Part shown: positions 34,545 to 47,700 of the stretch, in pieces
Layout of the letters: every line of letters starts with the position of its first letter
Numbering within the stretch: position 1 is the stretch's first letter
Assembly (NCBI GenBank): GCA_020543525.1
Contig: JAHYIO010000001.1
Span: 1,488,001 to 1,552,000 of the forward strand
Length of the DNA stretch: 64,000 bases
Reading direction: 5' to 3'
Source of the DNA: Coriolopsis trogii
Taxonomy: Eukaryota; Basidiomycota; Agaricomycetes; Polyporales; Polyporaceae
Made by a program: the position numbers and the translations under genes
Notes under the pieces: generated by a model
The model's database searches: none
What the model was told of the DNA's origin: nothing
Seen by the model: only the letters and a program-made list of their open reading frames with translations

Positions 34545-36195
34545 ATGGACTCTCAAGATCTCAGAAGTCGTCGCACACGCTCTCAGGTCATCCTCAACCA
34601 TGATATACTCTGCAACATCAGATCGCTATCGGAACGCCAGGAAGTCGCCCGTCTCATGCGCACTTGTTGGGCCCTCTACCGTGGTGGAGCGCGGCTCATC
34701 TTCAGGGGGTCAGTAGTTCTCCGCGAGGAGCGACAAGTTACCTCCTTTCTCTACTTCCTGCTGGCGGAGAAAGGTGCCCGGATATGCCACTTTCTCGACC
34801 TCAAGCTGTCACTTTACGTGTCCGAATTCAGGCCACTGTCCCCTTCAACATCTTACAAGCTCATCGAGATCTTCCAGAGAACGAATTACCTTGAGAATTT
34901 GCGTCTGTCTAGCATCGACGAAATTCTCGAGTCTAGTGATAACATCACGGATGCCATCGCAGGGCTCCGCTCTCTCCGCTACTTCGACGCGGGAGAGAGC
35001 TGCTCCCCCACGGCCTTTCACTTGATTCAAAACATGAAGTCTCCTCTCCTCGCCATTCGATTTGCCTACGGGGAGGACCTTAGCATCAACATCGGCGAGG
35101 CCTTTTTGGACAAGCTGGATTCCGACGACCTTCCCTATTATCATCCGCTGGTCCTCTGCACCGCCTTCGCTCCAACCCTCGAGAAGATGGACGTGAACTG
35201 CAGGCGTACATTCAACGAGGACTTCAGGCCCCCAGCAGAAGTTCCCATACCCGTCTTTCCGAATATGCGCGAGCTAATCCTTCAAGACGACTGGCTGTTG
35301 GCGCGGCCGTACATCGCAGCATTTCCTAATCTCCGGATGCTGTCGATCATCCGGCGCCCTCTATGCACGTTGAGGTACTGGGGAGCAGGCAACGAGATTT
35401 ATCTTGAGGAGAACAGGGAACAACAGCTCCTTCACGGAACATGGGAACATGTCGAGATCTTCGACGGGAGCCTCATCTCCCTCTACTGTCTCGGCCTCAC
35501 GAGTCGCATCCCTCGGGTCCGGTTAAGGGCGGTGGAAGAGGAGGAACGGGGCCTATTGAGACCTGTGCTGGACGACGCGCGGCCGGTGGAGCTTAACATC
35601 AAGATATACGGGGGCTTCCTCGACAACGACATTGCGGTCCTCATCGGGTCGCCCGGCTGCGCTTCGCTAAAAGAACTCTCACTTCACGTGAAAATCGGGC
35701 GACTTGCCAGAGACAGCAACATTGTCGAGTCGGCGGTCAGTCGGTGCTCTTCTACAACCCCGCTCTGTGTGCTCACACCGCCTTTTTTCTGGTGCCTGTC
35801 TGCAGAATCGGCTGCTAGATTCTCTCACCAATCTCAGCGAATTGGAGTTCTTGGAGTTCAGGCTCGCTGAGTGGTATCTCGACTCTGCACCGTGTGACAG
35901 GCGCTCTGTAGTGGTCGCATGCTCTTCAGATGAGGAGGGGGACGTCCCACCACCACCATTGCATAATACTATGCCACGCACACCTGCACCGCTTGCACCC
36001 ATAGAACTATCCATGAACGCCTTCGATCCCTCGGACTACACGCGACAGGCCTTCGAGCGCATCCCAACACTCAAGGAAGCCATCTGCGAAATGAACGGGC
36101 CCCGAAGGCGATCTCGTATCTTTCAGCAGAGGAGGGGCGAAGTGGGCGAAATGGTCGAGAGTCAGGTCCCGCAGTCCGACTGGTCCGACTGGTAG
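34545..36195 (+). CDS. F-box/LRR-like protein
   Basis: Two exons: a long first exon from the ATG at 34545 (MDSQDLRSRRTRSQVILNHD) to NIVESA, one intron of about 70 bases, then NRLLDSLTNLSELEFLEFRL to SDWSDW. Total about 527 residues. The start (ILCNIRSLSERQEVARLMRTC WALYRGGARLIF) has the position and rhythm of a degenerate F-box as found in basidiomycete F-box proteins, followed by leucine-rich segments such as YLENLRLSSID, LRSLRYFDAG, FPNMRELILQDDW, FPNLRMLSIIRR and CASLKELSLHV. The tail is acidic/Pro-rich. Likely a substrate adaptor; no trace of homology beyond the fold to the F-box gene at the left edge can be judged by eye. Confidence 0.7.
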
Positions 36196-37090
36196 CACCG
36201 CGATATTCCCTTCGCGTAGCTGCAGAATGCTATGGGCTGGCAGCAATCCCTTAGAGTCTCTTGTACTCGCTTGCTCTGGGACGGCGACCACAGTGATTCC
36301 ATGCATCGACCGTGTCCTCGCCGGCCTCCATGCATGAGAGTGGTTATCACGTAGTGGTGATCCCACCGCGTGGAGCTCAAGTCTCGGCCTTTGCGGCGTG
36401 CGCATGCGCGGCTCATCTCAAGAATCCGTCCACCTGCGGCAGGAAGAGGAGCTCATTTCCTTGTGCTCCCCGAATGTCCACCCAGGATTGCACCAGGTTC
36501 CCATTCCTTCGCCAGCTTGACGATGGAGTTCAGACTCCGAAACAGCTTCCGCCTGTAGGTAAAACATACAGACGTCGTGATCAACCCAGAAGTCCATATG
36601 CATGGCAATCGCATTCTATCGCAGTCTGTGTGAGTCACCTTCATTCAACAGTATCTCGAACCTCACCCAGATTTCGTCGGCGAGACGAGGAGATGTCCTT
36701 CCTGTCCAGCAGAAGGATGGTATGGGCAATTTCTATTAGGAGGCATTACCTCGATTGGTTCTGACGAGTGCAACCAAGACGTTCTTCCTGGAGCTCGCAA
36801 GAAAGATATCTGCGCTTGTTAAAGCACCACTGACTATACACCGGGGATCGTTAGCCTTGCTTAGCTAAAACCTTCTGATTTAGCGGAACGGAACGAATGA
36901 AGCGAACATTCTCATGATATATAGATCCGAAGGAAAGACTGCGGTCCTTTGATTCTGAACACAGGTTATATGTTCTACGATACTCTCAAGTTAGACTCAA
37001 GTGTGCATTGTGTACGCTAAGTTGACCTCGTGACAAGTGCGAATGCTACCATGATACAAGAGGTTGTACGCCGAGGAGTAAGAGTTGCAA
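36196..37090. other. intergenic 0.9 kb with unassigned minus-strand frames
   Basis: Minus-strand fragments at about 36420-36650 (FRSLNSIVKLAKEWEPGAI) look coding-like and are flanked by splice-like signals, but I cannot build a full frame or name a family. The remainder is AT-richer and featureless. Confidence 0.35.
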
Positions 37091-37972
37091 TCACTCAGTG
37101 GTAGGATCATCCGAAACACCTCCTCCAGTAGCGCATCCGCTCTCAGAAGTACCGGCCCCACCGGCGTTGTCTGCAAGAGAGATCAATTTATTGCATATGC
37201 AGCATCAGTCAGAGATGTCACTCACTCGAATCGATGTTCATGACTCCCCCCGAGTTCCACACGCTGCCTCCTTGAGCACTTCCAGAATTTCCAGAGTAGC
37301 CGTTACCGCCGGCACCGCGATCGTTACCGTGGCCGCCGTTAGCACATCCAGTGATAGATCCACCACCGGCACCGGCGTTGTTGGAGTTCATGTTCATGAG
37401 CGTGGGCATGCCGAAGTTGTCACCCTGGTTCACGACGTCACCACCATCGACGGCGCCCGAGTCGCCGCTATGTGCGTTACCGCCGAGCGTGCCGTCGTCG
37501 GTCGTGCGCTTTGTGTGTTCGATGTCGCGGCCGCTGATGGGATATGAGCGCATATATGTGGTTCGAGTGATAAGCCAGACATACTTTGCGACCGAACCGC
37601 CAGAGACCAAACCCGTGGAGCCCGAGTAGGCGTTGCCACCGGCGGTGAATGCATCCAAAGCCTTCTTGATAAGTTCCCTGGGCTCGATCCTGTGCAGCGA
37701 TTGAGTTCTGGCCAAAAGCAGCAGGGAAGGGAGTGAACTGACTTGGATTGCGAAAAGAGAGATGAGGAATGATCAGGAGCAGCGGCCCTGCCCATCTTCG
37801 TTCCAATGACGGGGTGTAGGCGGTGCGCCGGTGGAGCCTCGGATTGCGCTTCGGAGTCTGAGACTGCGTAGACATTGGAACTGTAGCTTCCAGGGGCCGG
37901 GAGTGGTTTGGCGGCGACTATGCTGGAGCCGAGTGCAGCCGCGGCGACGAGAGCGAGGGTAGGTGTGCGCAT
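37091..37972 (-). CDS. Secreted Gly/Asn/Ser-rich repeat protein
   Basis: Four exons from the ATG at 37972. Signal peptide MRTPTLALVAAAALGSSIVA, then KPLPAPGSYSS. Exon 2 starts IEPRELIKKALDAFTAGGNA. The repeats follow: GGNAYSGSTGLVSGGSVA, GGNAHSGDSGAVDGGDVVN and GGNGYSGNSGSAQGGSVWN, i.e. GGN-x-x-SG-x-x-G-x3-GG-x-V. Between them is an Asn/Gly stretch (NMNSNNAGAGGG) with a single Cys in ITGCANGG, and the last exon ends NNAGGAGTSESGCATGGGV then SDDPTTE. About 220 residues. No catalytic motif. Low-complexity secreted proteins of this style are common in mushroom-forming fungi and may coat hyphae or the medium interface (inference). The repeat resembles one in the gene at 48970-49900. Confidence 0.72.
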
Positions 37973-38568
37973 CTTGATAGACTGTTTGGAGGAGGCTAGA
38001 CTGTGTATGTGGTCAAAACGAATGGAGGGACAAAGCTAGAAGTCGAGGAGACCGGCGAGGAGCTTGAGACGATGGTGAGGAGGAAGGAGCAGTGAACACG
38101 GTTGGCTTCTGGCCCCCGTCTGCCAACCCGCCCGATCTTATGTTTGTTTCCTGGGAGAGGCTGACTCGCATGACAGCCCAAGGTAATTGCCTTTCCTGTC
38201 CTCCGAATAACCTTTCCAGGGCTTGTCTATGTGCAGAAGCCGATGTGACCGGCTACCCTGGCGGGGCTTCCGGCCAGGGCAGCGGCTGCCACCCTCGATC
38301 GGACATTCTTCACATCCTGGCGGACGGGACGAGGGCAAGAAATGTGAGAGGGTCACAGCAACAGTACATTCGGAAAGGGGGACAAGGATTAGCAGTAAGA
38401 GCACCGCAGAACACGAACGTTAGAATTACAGCGAAGCCACAGCGATACGCAACGCAGAGGATATCTAGAAACCAGCCGGGTATCCAACGAGCTGTAAGAG
38501 ACGCGTTCAACCGACAACAAGAAAGCACGCAAACAAGGTACACACATCTCACTCGTCGTCCTCCACCA
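37973..38568. other. intergenic, no gene seen
   Basis: Promoter of the secreted Gly-rich gene and 3' flank of ATG16. The plus-strand frame at 38092-38826 runs into the antisense of ATG16 and is not supported. Confidence 0.5.
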
Positions 38569-39601
38569 TCAGCCATTCGGTGTCAGATTCACGTCCGTCT
38601 CCTCCTGAGATGGCGTCCCATCCTTCGTCGTCGTGCCCCCCGTCTCCTTCCTCACCTCCCCGTTTCCCGACCCATTCGTGGTCGTCGACGATGCCTCTCC
38701 ATCCCGCTGACCCGCTTGCCAATTCATCACTGCCTGTCGCTGCGACTGCATGTCCTCGTAGAACTTGTTCGCCTCGTTCATGCGGTTCGCCTCCGCTTGT
38801 TTCGCGTCCAGCCAGCGTTGCAATAGCTTTGCATTGTCCTTCGTCAGGTTCTGATTGCGCTCCTCGATCTGACTCAACTCCAGCTGGAGTGTATTGATCT
38901 CATCATGCAGAATCTGAGCGCACCGTCAGTGCGCACAACGCCAAAGGTTCCAGACAGGGACGCACCTGGGCTGTTCGGTCCTTCTCTGCCATGAGTTCAT
39001 TGTGCTGCTCGACCTTCTTCCGCAGGACTGCGATCTCGTCCCGGCATTTCCGGAGGTTCTCCGAGTCAACTCGCGATAGCTCCTCCTTCTCCCGAAGCGT
39101 CTCATTCATGGCCAATAATCGTTGCGCATTCTGACCTTGGGTCTTGTACACCGTTGCCAGCTCATCCCGTAATGATGAGATCTGTGACTCGAGAGATGCG
39201 ATATACGCCGCGCGTACGGGGTTGCTTCACGATGGCACATCAATTCATACCTCATATCACAAACATAGCTGGCACTTACTCGTCTCCAGTCCCGGGAACG
39301 AACACGGTCGAGCTACTCGGGTTGGGTCGAGCGGTACCCATCGCACGAAGGAGAGACGCATTCCGCTCTTTCAGGAGCTTCGTTTGTTGCGCCAATCTGC
39401 GATCTTTTCAGCGTTCACATTGAGGTTGCGTCCAAGAGGAAGGTAAGACGAGAGATGTTACATCTGTGCGCAACGCGCAAGGTCACGAGGGAAATATCGG
39501 ATGTACATACATTGTTCGATAATAGGTGCATACGCGGACTCCCTCGCGTTGCGTTCAACGAGCCGCAACCGCAGCGTTTCTTGCCATGTAGGCTCGGCCA
39601 T
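38569..39601 (-). CDS. ATG16: Autophagy protein 16 (coiled-coil, fungal type)
   Basis: About five exons. I choose the ATG at 39601 because it yields MAEPTWQETLRLRLVERNAR ESAYAPIIEQY, the Atg5-binding N-terminal helix (W..xLxxRLxERN...Y..II..Y) of Atg16. The join to RRLAQQTKLLKERNASLLRA uses the acceptor at GAAAAG. Then NPVRAAYIASLESQISSLRD and a long coiled coil, with ILHDEINTLQLELSQIEERN and DNAKLLQRWLDAKQAEANRM, closely matching the Atg16 dimer region. No WD40 propeller, as in yeast. A Thr/Gly/Asn-rich tail follows. Atg16 dimers hold the Atg12-Atg5 conjugate at the phagophore to direct Atg8 lipidation. An upstream in-frame ATG at 39751 would add 50 unrelated residues. Head to head with YPT7. 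Confidence 0.88.
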
Positions 39602-39878
39602 GGGGATAGAGGAGGCACGAGGCCAAATGAGGACAGGGACAGGTAGCCGTGGCAAGGGTAGGCCAGGAGCACTCACGGACGATTGACCGCAGAGGCCGCG
39701 AAGAGACGCACTTTGGACGGAGCTCCAAACGGGGTTCTGAGCGTCTACCATCGGAGATCCGGTGCAAGGCGCCTAAGCTGTCCTAGCGGGCCACGGCGGG
39801 TTACGTCCACTGCGTATCACTGAACTTGACTCTCACTCCCTCCCCGCCTAGTCCTCCTGTACCTCCACTCCGCTCAGC
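39602..39878. promoter_or_regulatory. Shared promoter region ATG16 / YPT7
   Basis: Start codons of ATG16 (-) and YPT7 (+) are 277 bases apart and head to head, so both promoters overlap here. A pyrimidine-rich run with CCTCCACTCCGCTCAGC lies just before the YPT7 ATG. No TATA box seen. Confidence 0.5.
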
Positions 39879-40840
<962 letters not shown>

Positions 40841-41430
40841 GCTGCCGAGTTCGTGGTCTCCCGCCTTACGTGGCTTGTTGATGACACTTGAGGACTACCG
40901 GTTACCCTTACCCCTTCCTCGTGGTCCCAAGTCGTCTAATGTCCCCATAATGTCCCCCCTCTTTACAGTAACTTACTGCTTCTCATTCGTCGCTGTTACG
41001 TTTTCGCACTTTGTACATTCGTGTCATCCATATACGCCGCTATCTGAATCGGTGAACAGCAAGCACACGAGGCAGAGTGTCCCAGGTAACCTATTCGGAT
41101 AGACAAAGGCGACAGTGCGGTGGCTGGGTCTCGTTGACCGCATGCAGTCTGTGCACCGGCTAGACTTGGCGGTGAGGTCATGCGGGCGCTCCGCCAGTTG
41201 TGATGTACCGCAGTGCACCTGGCCACAGAGGGCTGTTTCTGTTCTTCTACACCTCAGGCTGCGGTGCTCTCGCACCGCTTACGTCGCGGCGATATCTCCC
41301 TCTAGACACTCCTTCTATGCTCCTCAATTAACTTGTTCACATCCACACCGCCGCTCGTTACGCAATCCGGTAAATCTCAGCGACGTTCACGCGAAGACTT
41401 CGCACATCTTTCACGCCAGCTGCAAGCACC
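40841..41430. other. intergenic, no gene seen
   Basis: 3' flank of YPT7 and promoter of the oxysterol-binding protein gene. I looked for a GOLD-domain exon upstream of the PH domain and saw none. Confidence 0.45.
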
Positions 41431-44238
41431 ATGCACGGGAACAATAGCACGACTAGGCTCGTCAACGCCTCTCTCGTTACGACGGCACCAGTACGACCGG
41501 TCACACCGATGGGCGGCCAGTCCGCGAACGTGATATGTGAGGGATGGGTACTCAAGAAGAGGAGGAAGAGGATGCAAGGTATGGTGCGGGCCATTCTCGT
41601 CGTCACAGCCCTTGCTTGACAACGACACGGACTTGTGATCCTGTCATGGCGTCCAGGATTCGCGCGGCGGTACTTCACCCTCTCTCAATCGGGCGTGCTC
41701 TCGTACTCCTTCGAGCCGGGCCAACCGCCGCGAGACCATGTGCTGCTCAGCCAAGCGGCCATCTCGACCGCGCCCGGGCGGAAGGACATCCACGTAGACT
41801 CGAACACGGCGACGTTCCACATCAAGTGTCTGAGTGCGGAGGACTTCGACATGTGGATGGCGGCCTTCCGGTGAGTTTGATGTCATAGGTCATTTTGGCC
41901 TCACACATTGGGCCGTATGGACCGTCGGCATGCGCTGGGGTATTGCCCATCATGCGATACGAGCTCGGTACGGAATTACGCTGACTGATTATGCCGTGAC
42001 TGGCTCCCTGTAACTAGGAAGATACTCGCGCAAGAGATGCCTAAATCGAGGCGGTCGTCACTCGCCCGGTCGGCAGCGCGCGGGGGGCTCCAGATTAACC
42101 GCGCAAATATACTGATAGACGAGATCGGCAATGTACGTCTGTACAGACGAGCGTCGGAGGGAAGGGGGCACTGACGGGGACGGTCATACACCTTCCATTA
42201 CGCTTAGACCATCGCTGAACTCGACGACGCGCTAGCTGCGTATCTGGAGGAAGAGCAGAAGCGCAAACGGAGCAGCGGGATGCGGTCGAAGTCGGAGAGC
42301 GGGAAGGAGCATGGTGTATTGGGATTCTTGAAGAAAGGTGCGTTATACTCCTTTGGTCCGTGAACGCGCATTGTGCATTGTCCTGAAGGTGAAGCGCAGG
42401 AGGCCACCACCATGACCAGTCATCTTCGAGCACGCTCGACCCCCAGCAATCCGCCTCGCCGTCACAGTTGCTGGCACGTATGACGACCGCGATGGGTCAG
42501 TTGAAGAATCAGCATTCGGCATTGAGCAAGACGATCCAAACATACCCCTCAATCGATACCTCTATGTCTAATCTAATCGGCTCGCCGCTACCTACTACGA
42601 CGGAAGAAGAAGACGAAGTGCACACACCATCGACCTTTACCGCCCACACAAAACGGATGTCACTCTTCAGCGCACATAGTGGAGACGGTAGCGTCTGGTT
42701 CGACGCGCCTGAATACGACGGTCCGGAGGAGTACGTCCTGGACGTGGCACCGGCCGAGGAAGGGCAGGATAAGCTGTACCAGACCGACTCACGGCTCACA
42801 GAGCGAACCGACATCACCACCGACTCTACAACAGAGGCAGGATCAAGCACGGGCATGGATACAGACTCCGAGGAGGAAGCAGAGGTTGAGAAAGCGGTCG
42901 AAGAAGAACCTGCGCCGGCGGTCGTGCAGCGCAGGACAGCGCTACCCTCTGGGCCAGTAGGAGACGAGGGCAGCCTGTTCGCCGTTTTGAAGAAGAATGT
43001 TGGAAAGGTGGGAACTCCTCTTTTGGGGGACGTCATTCCCCGGTGTTCTTACGTTGTCTCCACACAGGATCTTTCGAAGGTCGCGTTGCCGGTCACTTTC
43101 AACGAACCTCTGACGATGTTGCAGAAGGCGGCTGAGGAGCTGGAATACTATGACCTCTTGTCACAGGCGACGAAGGCCACGGATCCTGTGGAACGAATGT
43201 GCTTTGTAGCTGCGTTCGCAGTGTCGACGTACGCAAATACGAGGTACAGGACTGGCCGTAAGGGATTGTGAGTCTGACTTCTCGAATATGGGTCTCACAC
43301 TATCGCTCACTCTGCGGTACTAGTAACCCTTTGCTTGCTGAGACATTCGAGGACGTTCGCATGCACTTCATCGCGGAGAAAGTGTGCCATAATCCTGTCA
43401 TTCTCGCCTGGCATGCAGATGGTGAGGGATGGGAGCTCTATGCTACCTCTGCCGGGAAAACCAAATTCTGGGGTGAGTTTCTTCCGCATTGTCCCTCCTC
43501 GCCGGAGATAGACCGAACTTCTTTGTAGGGAAGAGCATGGAGATTATACCCCAGGGAACAATCCATCTCAAGCTTGGAGACGAACACTATGAATGGTACG
43601 TTCTGTTCTTAGCTTTGTCCTTGTGGGCATGAGCTTGATATTCCGCCAGGAACCGACCCTCGTCATTCATTCGTAATCTTATGATGGGCACGAAGTACCT
43701 AGAGCATTGCGGGAAGATGCACATCAAGAACACCACCAGCGGAGACTCATGTACCCTCGACTTCAAGGAAGGAGGCTACTGGGGCCCGGTCAACGTGGTC
43801 TCAGGCGTTGTCAATTCAAGTTCTGGCGGAGTTGTTGCTAGTCTGGAGGGGAAGTGGGATGAACAGATGGCGAGGAAGCTCGACTCGTCGCATCTGCACG
43901 TGCTGTGGCGGATCACGCCGTTCCCGAAGAACGCCATGGAGTACTATGGATTCACGTTCTTTGGCATCACGCTGAACGAGATCACCCCCGACCTCGAAGG
44001 GCGGCTACCTCCGACAGACTCGCGGTACCGTCCGGACGTCCGCGCACTCGAGATGGGCGATTTGGACACAGCGGAGCGGGAGAAGGTGCGGGTGGAGGAG
44101 ATGCAGCGGCAACGGCGGAACGACGGGAAGGAACGCAGTCCGCGCTGGTTCAAGCAGGTCGGGGATGAGTGGATATATGCAGGAGGATACTGGGAGCAGA
44201 GGCAACGAGGATGGACAGACGTTGAGCCGCTATGGTGA
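41431..44238 (+). CDS. Oxysterol-binding protein homologue with PH and ORD domains (Osh3-like)
   Basis: Multi-exon from the ATG at 41431. The PH domain runs from ICEGWVLKKRRKRMQ GFARRYFTL to SAEDFDMWMAAFR. A linker with HHHDQSSSSTLDPQQSASPS follows, then a helical MTTAMGQLKNQHSALSKTIQ and an acidic Thr/Ser-rich region. The ORD starts SLFAVLKKNVGKDLSKVALP and includes the lid/fold residues ATDPVERMCFVAAFAVSTYA, the signature region IAEKVCHNPVILAWH, WGKSMEIIPQGTIHLKLGDE, NLMMGTKYLEHCGKMHIKN and the end WRITPFPKNAMEYYGFTFFG, then TDSRYRPDVRALEMGDLDTA. These proteins exchange PI4P with another lipid at membrane contacts. The family's EQVSHHPP box appears as EKVCHNP, with only one of the two histidines. 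No GOLD domain was found. Confidence 0.88.
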
Positions 44239-44745
44239 TATACTCCTTATACTGAGCTATCTTACTTACACCATCATAATAGCAGGTCGGATGTGCGGCA
44301 TACACGGCGATGTTGGCACTCGGCATGTTTAGAGGACGCTCGCTATGTCCGATGCACTGATCACAGATGGCGAGAGGTGGATGGCGGATGGACGAGATGC
44401 CGCGTCAGACAAGGTGCGAGTGAGGGTGACCCGTGACCCCGACGTCGCTTGCGGGAGGTAGATTTTGTTCCTTCTTCCGGTCTCCGAGCGCGCGCAGCGA
44501 AGCCCGACAATACAACGGACGGCTTCTGATATAACGCGGCGTCCTTGGCTGGGGACTCGGTTCGCCTGAGCGGGCGATGGACGTGGTCCGCTGATTATCC
44601 GCGCCTTCTCCGCTCAGTCAGGTCGCGATGGCGTTGCTGCAATGAGCCGTCTGAGGTGCGCACGCGTGATTGAGGGTATAAAGGTCGGAAGGTCGGGTAG
44701 AAGGGATCGCGTACTGAATCGCACAAGGACGCAAGCAACTGCGCC
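44239..44745 (+). promoter_or_regulatory. Promoter region of the GH3 beta-glucosidase gene
   Basis: A TATAAA at 44677-44682 lies 64 bases before the ATG, a standard spacing. CTGGGG at 44549-44554 fits the SYGGRG consensus of the CreA/Cre1 carbon repressor, which commonly acts on cellulolytic genes; a single site is weak evidence. No gene in this stretch. Confidence 0.45.
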
Positions 44746-47700
44746 ATGGTCTTCCGTCTGACCGCGAGTCTGTTACTTTTGGCCGGCACTGTGCTCGGTC
44801 AGTCCGGCGTTTGGCAACAATGCGGCGGGATTGGATGGCAAGCACTCATCCTCGACCTTGTTTGTGCCCCCCAATATTGACGTCTTTTGGGTGACTTGCA
44901 GGACTGGCGCGACGACCTGTGTGGCAGGATCCGTCTGCACCAAACAGAACGACTGTACGTGTACCCCTTCGGTGGTACCGTCCTCAATCCGCGATCGTAA
45001 AGTCTGACCATTCTGGACAGACTATTCACAGTGCATTCCAGGCGCTGGGAGTACGTCGGTGCCGTCGACGAGTGTACCTGTTACAACTCCACCATCCACT
45101 ACTGTCGGGAGCACGCCCCCGCCCGCTCAGACGAGTGTCGCGAACATTTCTCCCGAATGGGCTGCCGCATATACTAAGGTAGGCATTGTCCGGCTCGTGA
45201 TATGGTCCTCCAGTGTTGATGCTGAGTCTTTTCAGGCGAAAGCTGCAGTTGCAAAACTCTCCCTCACGGACAAAGTTAACCTCGGTACCGGTATCCAATG
45301 GCAAAAGGGTGAGCGGGATGGGAGCGTGAAAATGTTGGGTACGGACGCTTACTGTGTGACGCAGGTCCTTGCGTCGGTAACACACCCGCCGTTTCTTCCA
45401 TCTCTGGCTTCAGTGGTCTCTGTCTGCAAGGTACGGCATGATATTTGGTGGAGCCGACTATGATGCTGAACTTGCCTTGACAGATAGCCCCGTTGGCGTC
45501 CGGTACGCCGATCTGGTCTCGGCCTTCCCTCCGTGAGTCCGTTCATGAATCGTGCGCGGTGCAATCAACGCTGACGATGAGTTTTCAGTGAGATCAATGT
45601 AGCAGCCACGTAGGCAACATCTGTCAGATTGCATTGACTTTGTCACTGATATCGTCCATAGTTTCAACCGAACACTTATGCGGCAGCGCGGAGAAGCCAT
45701 GGGCGCCGAGTTCAAGGGCAAGGGTGTCCACGTTGCGCTCGGACCTATGATGTGAGTATTGGATCTGCTACTCGCACACGCTCTCAAAGCTGATGGGCTG
45801 TCAGGAACCTCATGCGTGCGCCGGCTGCCGGTCGTAATTGGGAAGGGTAGGTCCCATCTCACTCATCTTGTGACTGCCATTGGCAAACTGAAGTTCGATG
45901 GGACAGTGCTGGCGGTGATCCTTTCCTGTCCGGCGAGTTGGCTTTCGAGACGATCAACGGGATTCAGAGCACTGGCGTACAAGCGTGTGCAAAGCACTAC
46001 ATCAACAAGTAAGTCTCGGAACTTGTTATACTCTCACTATACATGTTGAACAGAGTCCCTGGCAGCGAACAAGAGCACTTCCGCGACAGCAGCTCATCCA
46101 ATGTCGATGACAGAACTGTAAGAGACACGTTATACGGCGATTCTTACAAACCTCACACCATTTGTTAGCAACACGAACTCTACGGATTGCCGGTACGAAC
46201 GTCGAAGCAGGCTGATATTCGTATGCGGTGCTCACTCCACAGCTAGTTCCTTCGCAGCGTTCAGGCCAACGTTGCCTCGGTCATGTGCAGTTATAGTAAG
46301 CACTGGTCTGCCACTTAGGTATGTTGTAATTGGCTAACCTGGGTCGACAGATCAAAGTGAGGATATGTCTACGAAACCGACGGAAAAGCGCTAATACAGC
46401 CTAGTCAACGGGACGTACTCCTGTGAGAACGATAAGACCCTCAATGGTCTCCTCAAGACGGAGTTCGGCTTCCAAGGATGTGAGTATATCCGGTATCTAT
46501 CGGTCTTACACTGCTCACTCATAAGGACATAGACGTGATGTCTGACTGGTGGGCCACGCACTCCGGTGCTCCTGCTGTGAACGCCGGCTTGGATGTGAGT
46601 TGCAGTACGATAGCCCACAAGTGTCCTGTTGACAATCTGGTCTTAGATGACCATGCCTGGAGACACCACGATTAACTCAGGGCAAACGTGAGTCTTCGAG
46701 GCACCTCTCTGATGATAGCCATTTGACTCGCAGACGCCAGGTACTTCGGCCAAAACCTTGTTAGCGCGGTGCAAAGCGGGCAAGTCTCTGAAGCTCGCAT
46801 TGACGTATGTGCTCAGCTACTATCAATATGTTATGGAGATGCTCACCAAGGCGTAGGATATGGCAACACGTATTCTTGCTGCATGGTGAGTGTATTGTAT
46901 GGTTTCGAGTTCTCTGCTGCATCGTGTTGACCATGATTACCAGGTACCTCGTTGGGCAAGACTCCGGGTTCCCCAGCGTCAACTTCAACTCCTGGAGTAC
47001 AGGTCAAGGTTCGCATGTCAACGTCCAGGCTGACCACAAGAAGTAAGAGATGTCACGTGCCTTTCGCAAGGGAACGAGGGATTGATTCCTCTTGGTAGCA
47101 TCATTCGCACCATTGGTGCCGCATCGACTGTGCTTCTGAAGAACACCAACCAGGCTTTGCCTCTCAAGGCCCCCAAGACTATCGCCATCATTGGAAACGC
47201 CGCTGGCAACTCATCCAAGGGACCGAACGGATACGAAGACCGCGCAGGTGACGATGGTGTCTTGGGAATGGGCTGGGGCAGCGGGTAAGTAGCACCGATG
47301 CATTTTCACAGTGCCTGTTCAACTCAATCGGTATATAGAACGGCCGACTACCCTTATCTCATTGCCGTATGTGTTTTCGCTTGCATACGTCCGTCGCTTG
47401 CACTCACTGACAGCCATGTCGCAGCCTCTTGACGCAATCACCACTCGGGCCAAGACCGACGGGAGCACGGTCTCGTCTTCTTTGAGCGATAGCGATTTGG
47501 GCACGGCCGCTCGCACTGCGACTGGTAAGGACGTCGCCTTTGTTTTCATCACTGCCGACAGCGGGTGAGCACGTTCGAAGGATCATGTGCCGAGGTGGTT
47601 GCTCATGTGTCGGGCAGTGAGGGCTACCTTACCGTAGAGAACAACGAGGGAGACCGGAACGACCTCAATGCGTGGCACAACGGGGTACGTCCGATCCTTT

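Noticed and set aside
36418..36650. Minus-strand coding-like fragment with KLAKEWEPGAI
   Set aside because: Splice-like signals exist, but no start, stop and domain could be joined into one model; left as an unassigned stretch.
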